Assembly (NCBI GenBank): GCA_018266105.1
Contig: JAFEBA010000037.1
Coordinates: forward strand, 1-64,000
Length of the DNA: 64,000 nt
Source of the DNA: a bacterium
GTDB taxonomy: Bacteria; Vulcanimicrobiota; Xenobia; Xenobiales; JADMJV01
Direction of reading: 5' to 3'
This document shows, one piece after another, positions 7,849-15,720 of the stretch (positions are counted from its first letter, which is position 1; each line of letters opens with the position of its first letter). The notes under the pieces are model-generated. The model was given only the letters and a program-made list of their open reading frames with translations, was not told the origin of the DNA and made no database searches. A program made the translations under genes and the position numbers.

Positions 7849-10800
7849 TCAAGTTTTCAATGCGGGTCTGACCTTCGACATAGAGGCTGTCCAGTCCAGA
7901 CTGGACCGTTCTACTTGGGCGTGTAAGGTGCCTATGGTTCTGAGTTTCCTCATGTAATCTTGTTGAGCATTGTAGGCTGGCAACTCAAGGTCCCGATTTA
8001 TTTGGAATCCTGTAATTACATAGAGAGCGATCTTAAGCTTTTTCTTAAACCACCCGCAGCGTTCTTGCTTGACGTGTTCGTATTCGTGCACTAGCAAAAC
8101 ACTCAGCAGAATCGGGTCTGCACTAAGCCAATCAGGTGAAAGCCCGATACTGCCGTTAGGAGTAAATCCTCTCGCATACTTGGACACCGTGGGTCCAGAC
8201 TGATAGATGTCTCCTGACTGGAGCAACCCCGATAAACCCGCACCTGCTGCTGGGTCGACTTGATTTACCACGTTTATTGCAGCAGTCACGTTTGCAGCTT
8301 GTGTGCTGGTTAAGGGGTCCAGGCCTTTCGGGTCCAGGCAGTTAATCGGGGAGTTCCCGCAATACCGATACAGGTTCGTGTCTACGCCTTCACCCAGCGG
8401 GTCCCGCGAGATCCAGCGTTTGTTGGCTGCGTCGTAGGCACGATAGGTAGCCAGGTCCAAACCAGAGGCCTGATGGTGCCAGAGTCCGGCATATCCCCAG
8501 TCACTATCGAGATTTCCGCTCGCCTTGGTGCGCTCGCCGTAGGTAGAGTAACGATACTCGGCCTGCACCGTGCCGGCGGAGTCCACCAGCTCCCGGATTG
8601 ACCCAAGGTGATCGAAGGTGTAGTAGAGCTTGGTCGTGCCGCGGACTTCGCCCTGGCCGAAGTATTGTTTCGTGATGGGAAAGCCCGTCTGCAAGCCATC
8701 TCGCTCACAGACGATGGACCCGCCCAGCCAGAAATAGAGCTTTTTCGAAGTCACCGCCCCGTTGGTCAGCTCGGTAACCTTGGTCCGGCGCGACATGCCA
8801 TCGTAGGCCAGCTCGGTCCGCTGGGTGCCCATCACAATCGCGGTAATTCGCCCCTGGTCGTCCCATTCGTAGGTTCGGCCGTTGGTCGTGGTGGTCTGGC
8901 CTTTGGCGTCAAAGACCTGGCCGGCCGGTGAAGTCTGCTGGTTCAGCGAGTTGTATGAGAAAGACGTGGTCGTTCCGCCGGTGGTCAACCCGGTCAGGTT
9001 GCCGGACTTGTCAAAGGTGTAGCTTTCGGTGGGGGTCTGGTTCAAGTTGACGCCCACCAGCTGGCCCAGCTTGTCATAGGTGAAATCATAAACGTTGGTG
9101 GTGGTGCTGGTCGAGCCCCCTCCGTTAAAAATACAGCCGTTGAGAGCAAGTGCGCTGATCAGGGCCAGACTTGTGATCTGGGCCAGGCGGGAGGTGGTGG
9201 TGCGCGGGCGGCTTGCGAACTGACAGAGCAGGCCGCCCCAAAGGACGGCGATGCCCAACCCCAACAGTCCGTTCCAGAGCCTGAGGTCAAAAGGAGCAGC
9301 GCCGAAGCGGTCGTCCTGGTCGTCCTCGTGGCGCTGATGGCAGCGCTCTTTACCGCACTCACCCTTGCCTTTACAGCACTTCTTCTTGCAGCACTTGCCT
9401 TTTTTGCAGCATTTGCCTTTGTGGCAGCACTTGTCGTGGCAGTCGCCACCGCCGCCGGTGGTGTTGCCGGCGGTTCCGATGGTCTCGGTCAGCTTGGTGA
9501 TTTGTCCGATGGCATCGTAGTTGAAATCAAACTGCGACAGGGCCGAACCGGTGTTGGTGAGGTTCTTAATCTGGGTCAAGCGGCGGTCGCCGGCATTGGT
9601 TGCATAGGTGTAGGCCATGGAAGGTCCGGAGGTCGAATTGACGCCGGTCACCTGGCCGGTTTTGCCCAGATAGCTCATACTGAACGTATCCAGAGCATTG
9701 GTGGTCGAGGTGGGCCGCCACAGCTCATCAAAGGTAACGTTCTCGGCCGAACCGTTGACGGTCTGAGCAATGGCGCGGCCGGCCAGATCGTAACTGAAGG
9801 AGGCGCTATCTCCGTAGGGCCCGGCGATGGACGTCACTTGATTGGCGCCAGCCGCTCCCACGGCCCCGTAGGAATAGGTGGTCGTGCCCGTCCCATCGGT
9901 CATTGTGAGCGGTCGAGGTGCAAAGCTGTCGTAAGTGAAGCTAACTGGGGGAGTGTTTCCGGAGTATTGAATGGTTTTGATGGTGTTGTCCAGGAAATAG
10001 GACAGCGACTTGGTCCGCCCCAGCTCATCGGTCACGGTTTTGGGACGGCCACAGCAGGCCTGGTAAGTATAGGTTTGGCTGGAGCCGTTGGCAAAGGTCT
10101 TTGCCTGCAGACGGTCCTGAAGGTCATAGGCAAACTGAGTGGACCGCCCGCCGGGATCGGTCAATGTGGTGGGCTTTGCTCCGTTGCCGTAAGCCAGCGA
10201 GGTGACGCCACCATTGCCGTCGGTGACGCTGATCAGGCGCTGCACAGCATCAAATTCGAACAGATTCTGGCGGCCCAGACGGTCGGTGGTGCTGACCAGG
10301 TCCAGTTTCTGATAAGCCAGGGTTTCCTTGCTGCCGTCGGGGAAGGTCAGCTGAATGGGGCGGTCGCCGCTATCATAACTGGCCGTGACCGTGTAGCCTT
10401 CGGAATCGGTAGCGGAAGCAACCCGGCCGGCTGCGTCGTAGGCGAACTGGGTGACCGTATTCAGCGGAGCGCTGACTTGATTCAAATTGCCGTCCTGGGT
10501 GTAGGCCAGGCTGGTCGTTTCTCCCAGGGGATTGGTCTTACTGGTGACCTGGCCCCTGGAGTTGTAAGTGAAGACGGTATTCCCGCCCGAGGCGTCGGTC
10601 AGGCTCAGAATATTGTGGTTGCCATCGTAGGTGGCGGTAAACAAACTCTTGCCATCGCGCACGGCTGAGGTGACGTCGATCTGGTTTGCAGAGTAGCTGT
10701 AGGTGGTGGTGCGACCCATCGGGTCGGTCTCGGATGTCGGGTTGCCTTTGCTGTTGTAAGTCCAGTGGCGTGCTTGGGTGCTGCCATCCCCTAGCAAACG

Positions 10801-11079
10801 AGCTTCCTGGACCAAGTCCGTGGTCATTCCAGGGTATTCCCAGGTCGGAAAATAGGTGGCGTATTCAGGGTGAGTGGAGGCGAAATAGCTATACCAGATC
10901 CTGTTCTCCAGGGGTCGCTTGATGGAGGCCAGGGTCCGACCCGTCAATGAGGCGCTCTCTTCACTGTGCATGAAATGATACTGAGTTGCCTTGGTGTAGT
11001 CGATTCCGCCGCTTAGTTGCTCGGGGGTCCAGGCGTAGGCGCTGCGGTAATTCAAAAGAGTGTTCATGTCGTTGCTCAC
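7849..11079 (-). CDS. RHS/YD-repeat protein with putative metallopeptidase tip
   Basis: 1076 aa from a GTG at 11079 with no good ribosome site. Residues ~90-540 are tandem YD repeats (GRTTTYSYSA, GRVASATDSEGYTV and similar). Then comes an unrelated insert of ~120 residues: a Cys/Lys/His-rich stretch (HKGKCCKKGKCCKKKCC), a membrane-like segment (LWNGLLGLGIAVLWGGLLC) and a lipobox-like ISALALNGC. The YD repeats resume at NVYDFTYDKLGQL. The RHS core closes at about residue 915 (RDPLGEGVDTNLYRY...LDPKGL). The variable tip (~160 aa) has HEYEH at 998-1002 and a Glu near 1032, a gluzincin-like zinc site. Such proteins deliver C-terminal toxins against competitors. The N-terminus is probably truncated. 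Confidence 0.85.
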   Translation of the reverse strand: MSNDMNTLLNYRSAYAWTPEQLSGGIDYTKATQYHFMHSEESASLTGRTLASIKRPLENRIWYSYFASTHPEYATYFPTWEYPGMTTDLVQEARLLGDGSTQARHWTYNSKGNPTSETDPMGRTTTYSYSANQIDVTSAVRDGKSLFTATYDGNHNILSLTDASGGNTVFTYNSRGQVTSKTNPLGETTSLAYTQDGNLNQVSAPLNTVTQFAYDAAGRVASATDSEGYTVTASYDSGDRPIQLTFPDGSKETLAYQKLDLVSTTDRLGRQNLFEFDAVQRLISVTDGNGGVTSLAYGNGAKPTTLTDPGGRSTQFAYDLQDRLQAKTFANGSSQTYTYQACCGRPKTVTDELGRTKSLSYFLDNTIKTIQYSGNTPPVSFTYDSFAPRPLTMTDGTGTTTYSYGAVGAAGANQVTSIAGPYGDSASFSYDLAGRAIAQTVNGSAENVTFDELWRPTSTTNALDTFSMSYLGKTGQVTGVNSTSGPSMAYTYATNAGDRRLTQIKNLTNTGSALSQFDFNYDAIGQITKLTETIGTAGNTTGGGGDCHDKCCHKGKCCKKGKCCKKKCCKGKGECGKERCHQRHEDDQDDRFGAAPFDLRLWNGLLGLGIAVLWGGLLCQFASRPRTTTSRLAQITSLALISALALNGCIFNGGGSTSTTTNVYDFTYDKLGQLVGVNLNQTPTESYTFDKSGNLTGLTTGGTTTSFSYNSLNQQTSPAGQVFDAKGQTTTTNGRTYEWDDQGRITAIVMGTQRTELAYDGMSRRTKVTELTNGAVTSKKLYFWLGGSIVCERDGLQTGFPITKQYFGQGEVRGTTKLYYTFDHLGSIRELVDSAGTVQAEYRYSTYGERTKASGNLDSDWGYAGLWHHQASGLDLATYRAYDAANKRWISRDPLGEGVDTNLYRYCGNSPINCLDPKGLDPLTSTQAANVTAAINVVNQVDPAAGAGLSGLLQSGDIYQSGPTVSKYARGFTPNGSIGLSPDWLSADPILLSVLLVHEYEHVKQERCGWFKKKLKIALYVITGFQINRDLELPAYNAQQDYMRKLRTIGTLHAQVERSSLDWTASMSKVRPALKT

Positions 11080-11177
11080 GCCTACGGGAAGCTGAGGTTC
11101 GGCGTTATAGGTGCCGGGAGCTTCGTCGCGGTATTCAGCTCGGTAGGTGCGCTCAATCCGCGGATGAGGCCTGACCC

Positions 11178-11290
11178 TTTTTTAGAAGGGCCAGTGGCTG
11201 CAAGCGGAGGGGGAGGAGTGACACGACTACACCCGATCGCCCATAGTCTCCCGAGGAGCAGAAATAGACAAACAAAGATGCTCCAACCTC
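11178..11290 (-). pseudogene. Possible broken 5' end of the RHS gene (A6 frameshift)
   Basis: The RHS frame stays open upstream of its GTG to a TAA at 11180-11182 and encodes protein-like text (RIERTYRAEYRDEAPGTYNA). One base out of phase, just beyond an A6 run (11178-11183 on the minus strand), is a typical lipoprotein leader, FVCLFLLLGRLWAIGC followed by SRVTPPPP. A -1 shift at the A-run would join the two. The leader frame has no ATG, GTG or TTG nearby, so the region may be decayed. A sequencing indel in the homopolymer is also possible. Confidence 0.4.
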
Positions 11291-11308
11291 GGCCCGCTGC
11301 AGCAAAGG

Positions 11309-12880
11309 TTACACTCCCAGTCCGCCCCGCAGTGCCTCCAGATGAGCGCGGAGCGCACTCTTGATGGAGGGCTGGTACTCGAAATCGGTCAGGGCTTTGG
11401 CCAGGCTGGCGAAGCGGGTGAATCCCGTGTGCCACGGCAGTCGAATGGGGGTGTAGAAGGGGGCGTAGAGCACGGTCTTTTGCACCGAGTCGACATTGGC
11501 CGTGTTGTGCACAAACCCCAGCCCTGACTGAATGTCATCGGGGGTATTGCCCGGGTAGGCGCCCCAGGGCAGATTGACCAGAGCGAAGATAAGACCGGGC
11601 CAGACATTCACTCCCACCGCTCCATAGCGCAGGTTCTCCAGGGCCCGGCGCCAGGGCTGGCTGCGTTGCGCCTCTGGGTGCAAAATCATGGAACAGGACA
11701 GGTTGCCCCAGATTTTCTCGTTGGCAAAATCCACAGCTTTGAGCAAGAACTCGTTGTAGGGCACGTCCAGAGCTAACTCAAAGAGAACCCCACAGAAGGC
11801 TTCTTCCTGAAGCGGCCGGGGGTCTTTTTCCCAATCGATGCCAGGAACCAGCGTCCAGCTGGTGGCCCCCGGTGCGGGAGGTCCGAGTTGTTCCGCGCCG
11901 GGATTCTGGCGAATGAGCTTCTCATGGCGCTCTTTGGCGCCGGGATAGTAGCTGGGGCGTGCCGGGACCTTGGACAGGGCGCGGCGCAGAGCGTTGAGAA
12001 AGGCTTCTCGTTGAGGCCACTGGCTGCTGGTGATGACCACCTGGGCGGCGTTGCAGTTGAAGCCCGCGTTGGTCACCAGCATGCCGGCGATGTGGCGAGC
12101 CTGGTAGTCCAGTTGACGGTTGGACCAGCGAGCTGGCGCCACGATGACAGGGGAGACGGAACCCAGTTCGGCCGTAATGGGCTTGGGGGTGGGCAGGTTG
12201 CGACGGATGGATTCATAGGTGTGATGCGAGCCCGTGACGTGCAGGGCCTCCACTTTGGGGTGCTGGCAGGCCAGCGCTCCCTCGGCGGGGCCTCCGCGCA
12301 CGATGCGCAGAAAACCGTCCTTGATCAGGCAATCGAAAACCTCTTCCAGCACTTCGCCCAGGGGCTCGTGGACGGGGTTCATCTTGAGCAGAACCACCTG
12401 ATCTTCCATGAACATCTTGTAGAGCACGTCGGTGGCCCCGATCGAGGAGACGTTGCCAGCGCCCAGCACCAGGCCGACTTTGCCTTTGACCGACTCCGGC
12501 CGACTTTGGTTGGGATCGGACCAGGTGTGTCCACGCAGGATGGGCCAGGTCAGCATGTCCCAGGTGTCTCCCGGTAGGGCCCGCACCAGTCGGCTGCCCT
12601 GGCGCGGGGCCGTCTGAATCTGCTTTTCCAAGAGTCGCAGGTTGCGCAGGGTGATGAGGGGGCCCACGGCCCATTCCTCGCCGGCCAGCTGGGACTTGGG
12701 ATCGATGCCTTTGATCTGGCAGCAGACTTCGGCCCAACGGGGAGCCAGGCGATAACAGTCTTTGCGAAGCTGGGCCAGATAGCTCAGGCGGCGTGGGGTG
12801 GGCGTAGCTTGCCAGGCGGTCAATGCACGCGTTAAATCTTCGAGCCAGCCGTCCAGGGCCGGGGCGGTTATCGCCTCCAT
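11309..12880 (-). CDS. Aldehyde dehydrogenase-family protein
   Basis: 523 aa, ATG preceded by AGGAGG, which overlaps the stop of the upstream wax synthase gene (13-base gap), so they share an operon. It has an NAD(P)-binding region with GAGNVSSIGATDVLYKM, a family Glu in ITAELGSVSPV and the nucleophile Cys in NAGFNCNAAQVVI; a C-terminal catalytic half follows. ALDH-fold enzymes oxidise aldehydes to acids or, in the LuxC-like branch, reduce acyl groups to aldehydes. Next to a wax ester synthase and a fatty acyl reductase, the likely substrate is a long-chain aldehyde or acyl-CoA. The direction of reaction is not evident from sequence. Confidence 0.8.
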   Translation of the reverse strand: MEAITAPALDGWLEDLTRALTAWQATPTPRRLSYLAQLRKDCYRLAPRWAEVCCQIKGIDPKSQLAGEEWAVGPLITLRNLRLLEKQIQTAPRQGSRLVRALPGDTWDMLTWPILRGHTWSDPNQSRPESVKGKVGLVLGAGNVSSIGATDVLYKMFMEDQVVLLKMNPVHEPLGEVLEEVFDCLIKDGFLRIVRGGPAEGALACQHPKVEALHVTGSHHTYESIRRNLPTPKPITAELGSVSPVIVAPARWSNRQLDYQARHIAGMLVTNAGFNCNAAQVVITSSQWPQREAFLNALRRALSKVPARPSYYPGAKERHEKLIRQNPGAEQLGPPAPGATSWTLVPGIDWEKDPRPLQEEAFCGVLFELALDVPYNEFLLKAVDFANEKIWGNLSCSMILHPEAQRSQPWRRALENLRYGAVGVNVWPGLIFALVNLPWGAYPGNTPDDIQSGLGFVHNTANVDSVQKTVLYAPFYTPIRLPWHTGFTRFASLAKALTDFEYQPSIKSALRAHLEALRGGLGV

Positions 12881-12893
12881 GGGGTGGGTCCTC

Positions 12894-14177
12894 CTACAGG
12901 GCCTGTATCAATTCTTGCAGGGCCGCTTCGATATCCTGGGCCAATCCCTGCGCGTTCACCTTGAGGTTTGCGTCCGCGGCCACCCCAAATTTGACTTTCC
13001 CCCCATAGCTCAGGACGGAAATTCCCAGCCCCAGTCGGCCGGACTGCGGCACCCAGAACATCAAGCTGTCGATTGCCTGGCCGGCCATGGCGAGAGGTTC
13101 CCGGGGTCCCGGTACATTGCTCACCACAGCCGTTCCTTTTGAGCCAAACAGGTCCACAATATGCTGCTGCATATCGGCTGGAATGGAGCCGACCGCGGCC
13201 AGCAGGCCCAGCACCACCACCGCTTGGGGCGAGCGTTTGAGCGCGTTCATGCGTTTTTGAACCTCGGCCAGACGCTGCTTCGGGTCGTCCAGTCCCACCG
13301 GCAAGCCCAGGAAGACCAGTCCGAAGCGATTGCCCAGAGGCTGCTCTTTGCCTGGTTTGCGCAAGTCTACCGGGATCATAGCGCGCAGATTGATGTGAGC
13401 GGCCGGCTCGCCTTCAATCCGGGAGTGGTGGGCCCTCAGGCCACCGGCTACCGCCGCCATCAAGACGTCGTTGACGGTGCAGCCGGCCCGCTGGCGGGCC
13501 GCTTTGATAGATTCCAGGCTGATCGATTGGGTGCAGGCGGCAGTTTTGCTCACTCCGAGATGCCCGCGAAAGGGGCTTGGGGGCTCGGTTTCCAGCAGCA
13601 GCTTGCCTAAATCTTGAGCCACCGTGCCGTAGCCGCGAGCCACATCGATCAGTTTGCTGGGTTTGACCGTGATACTGGCTTCGTTCACCATGAGCGCCCC
13701 GGTACGGTTAGGTGCTTCCAGAACTTCGGCGTCCTGTTCGGTCATGCTCAACAGCACCCGAAGCAGCGCAATGCCGTCCGCGATGGCGTGGTGGATGCGG
13801 CAAATCATGGCGCTGCCCTCGCCAAAGCCGTGCACGATATGGAACTTCCACAGGGCCAGCTCACGATCCAGCGGTGTGCTCATCAGCTCGCTCACCAGAC
13901 GCATCAGAGCGGGTTCGTCGCCGGGGGCTTCCAGAACCCTCAGATCCAGATGATCGTCGAGGTTGAAATGGCGATACTGCTTCCAGAGTGGACGCCCGAT
14001 GCCAATCTTGGGATAGCCCACGCGCATGCGGAAGCGGTCGTAGGGCATGAGCTTCTCTTCCAGCATCGCCCGCATGACGGCGGGGTCGAGTCTGCCCTTG
14101 AAGGTGAACAGGGCAGTAATCATCATCAGGTTGGAGGGGTCTTCCATGTGTAGCCAGGCCGCGTCGGCCCGACTCAT
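12894..14177 (-). CDS. Wax ester synthase / diacylglycerol acyltransferase (WS/DGAT)
   Basis: 427 aa from the ATG at 14177, chosen because the family's N-terminal pattern begins there (MSRADAAWLHMEDPSNLMMI); the longer frame upstream is unsupported. The acyltransferase motif HHAIADG is at 129-135. The C-terminal half has the DUF1298-type features, with VVSNVPGPREPLAMAGQ. The enzyme joins acyl-CoA to a long-chain alcohol (wax ester) or to diacylglycerol (triacylglycerol) at the membrane. It lies 31 bases after an HSL-type hydrolase and 13 before an ALDH-family gene, so lipid synthesis and turnover genes sit in one operon. Confidence 0.92.
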   Translation of the reverse strand: MSRADAAWLHMEDPSNLMMITALFTFKGRLDPAVMRAMLEEKLMPYDRFRMRVGYPKIGIGRPLWKQYRHFNLDDHLDLRVLEAPGDEPALMRLVSELMSTPLDRELALWKFHIVHGFGEGSAMICRIHHAIADGIALLRVLLSMTEQDAEVLEAPNRTGALMVNEASITVKPSKLIDVARGYGTVAQDLGKLLLETEPPSPFRGHLGVSKTAACTQSISLESIKAARQRAGCTVNDVLMAAVAGGLRAHHSRIEGEPAAHINLRAMIPVDLRKPGKEQPLGNRFGLVFLGLPVGLDDPKQRLAEVQKRMNALKRSPQAVVVLGLLAAVGSIPADMQQHIVDLFGSKGTAVVSNVPGPREPLAMAGQAIDSLMFWVPQSGRLGLGISVLSYGGKVKFGVAADANLKVNAQGLAQDIEAALQELIQAL

Positions 14178-14208
14178 GGTGAAACTGCGGCGAACGCGAG
14201 CCAAGCTC

Positions 14209-15147
14209 TTACGGGAGGCTGAAGGGCAGGTCGAGCCCGTCCCAGCATTTCGCAAAATGTTGGCGCAGGAAGTGGGCAGCCTGATCCAGGGATTCCCGAC
14301 CTTCCGGAATGAGTCGATGAAAAAGTTGCCAGGTGTGGGGCTGATCTTTCCAGACTCGAAACTCCACGTTGACCCCGGCCGCCCGGGCACGCTCGGCCAG
14401 GCGAGTGGAATCGTCGAGCAGCACTTCATTGTCGCTCACGTGCAGCAACATGGGCGGAAGCCCGGCCAGGTCCGCGTAGAGCGGCGAAATCAATGGATTG
14501 TAGGGGTCGTCCTGGCCGACGTAGAGCATGCGGGCTTTGCGGATGCCGCTGGCCGAGAACATGGCGCAGGCGTCGTTGTTTTCATCCAGCGAGGCGCCGG
14601 TGGCGGCCATATCCGTCCAGGGTGAGAACAGCACGCCCGCCGCTGGCAGCGGCATCTTGCTGTCGCGCAGACGAATCAAGGTGCTCAGGGCCAGTCCGCC
14701 CCCCGCCGAATCGCCAGCGATGGCGATATGCTGAGGTGACACTCCCTGATGCAGCAGCCACCGATAGGCTGCGACCGCGTCGTCCAGAGCGGCCGGGTAG
14801 GGATGTTCGGGAGCCAGGCGATATTGAAGGGCCAGCGTTCGCCCGCCCAGCTGACGCGCCAAAGCGGTGGTGACGGGTCGATGGGTGCGGGGCGAGCAGA
14901 AGAAATAGCCGCCTCCGTGCAGGTAGAGAACCACCAGTTCGTTGTGAGCGTTGCGAGAACGCACCCACTCGCCCTTCAGTCCGGCTTCCTGGAAGGGCTT
15001 GAAGGTTACCGAGAGATGGGGAATAGGCAGGACCATCAAGCGATTGACCCAGGAGCGAACGAAGCGAACGTCCACCTCCCCGTGGCTTCGATCCTTGACC
15101 AGGCGTCGGATGGCCAGACTCACCAAAGCGCTTTGGGTACTGGGCAT
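14209..15147 (-). CDS. Alpha/beta hydrolase, hormone-sensitive lipase family
   Basis: 312 aa from the ATG at 15147; the frame extends 34 codons upstream but that part looks unlike protein. It carries the HSL oxyanion motif HGGG (77-80), the nucleophile GDSAGGG, the acid region SDNEVLLDDS and a C-terminal His in QPHTWQLFH. These enzymes hydrolyse esters of short- to medium-chain acyl groups and sometimes storage lipids. As the first of three co-directional genes with WS/DGAT, it may release fatty acids from wax ester or acylglycerol stores. Confidence 0.88.
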   Translation of the reverse strand: MPSTQSALVSLAIRRLVKDRSHGEVDVRFVRSWVNRLMVLPIPHLSVTFKPFQEAGLKGEWVRSRNAHNELVVLYLHGGGYFFCSPRTHRPVTTALARQLGGRTLALQYRLAPEHPYPAALDDAVAAYRWLLHQGVSPQHIAIAGDSAGGGLALSTLIRLRDSKMPLPAAGVLFSPWTDMAATGASLDENNDACAMFSASGIRKARMLYVGQDDPYNPLISPLYADLAGLPPMLLHVSDNEVLLDDSTRLAERARAAGVNVEFRVWKDQPHTWQLFHRLIPEGRESLDQAAHFLRQHFAKCWDGLDLPFSLP

Positions 15148-15221
15148 TGGGTGGATTTTTCGGCCGTCAGCGAAGGGTTCCTTGTGTTGAATTACATTCA
15201 GTGACGGGTTTGAGTGTGAGT

Positions 15222-15638
15222 TTATCGGATGACGCCGGTCAACAAGCAACTGGTCAGAATGCCTGAAGCGACGCCGATGGCGGCGCTTGTTTTGGTGTCC
15301 TCGCTGGCGTCCCGGGTAACCAGCCCCATTACGGCGCCGATCCCGGCTGCCACGGGGATGGCAAAAACAGGAGACATTCCCATGGCGGCGATGGCGGTCA
15401 GGCCAGGCCCCTCGAAGGTATGGCGGGCCACCGAAAGCACCACCGAACTGACTGCTCCGGCCGCTCCGGCACTCATGAGTGCGGTGCGCGAGTTTTTCAG
15501 GCCTCGATAGGTTCCGGCTTGCACCCGACCCACAAAGCTATCTGGTTTCAGCTCCGGGGCTGGGCTGGGGTCCGAGCCGGGTTTTTTGGCTTCGAGTTTG
15601 ACAGGTTTGGAATAGAAATGCTTGCTCTGAATCTGCAT
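15222..15638 (-). CDS. Small membrane protein of the M-x-I-Q family
   Basis: 138 aa from the ATG at 15638 (a GTG at 15653 is the alternative). It starts MQIQSKHFYSK, has a Pro/Lys/Asp-rich linker (residues ~15-35), then Gly/Ala-rich hydrophobic segments (GAAGAVSSVVLSV, MGMSPVFAIPVAAGIGAVMG, IGVASGILTSCLL). The same layout recurs in the genes at 20310-20807 and 21810-22466, so I treat these as one lineage-specific family. No Cys lipobox or Sec-type signal is visible. Function unknown. The start at MQIQ is chosen because it aligns with the relatives. Confidence 0.65.
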   Translation of the reverse strand: MQIQSKHFYSKPVKLEAKKPGSDPSPAPELKPDSFVGRVQAGTYRGLKNSRTALMSAGAAGAVSSVVLSVARHTFEGPGLTAIAAMGMSPVFAIPVAAGIGAVMGLVTRDASEDTKTSAAIGVASGILTSCLLTGVIR

Positions 15639-15720
15639 GGTCACTCTGCTCACTTTTTTTGTTTGTGTGAGTCAGAGTAGCCGGGCCGGCTGAAAAATGC
15701 CGGAAAGCCAGAGTAAAAAG

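Noticed and set aside
9328..10668. A 446-codon open frame antisense to the RHS gene, Gly-rich
   Set aside because: It mirrors YD-repeat codons (repeated GxxG and QxVxG text) and has no independent features.
14178..14429. N-terminal extension of the WS/DGAT frame
   Set aside because: The family's characteristic N-terminus starts at 14177; the extension overlaps the hydrolase gene.
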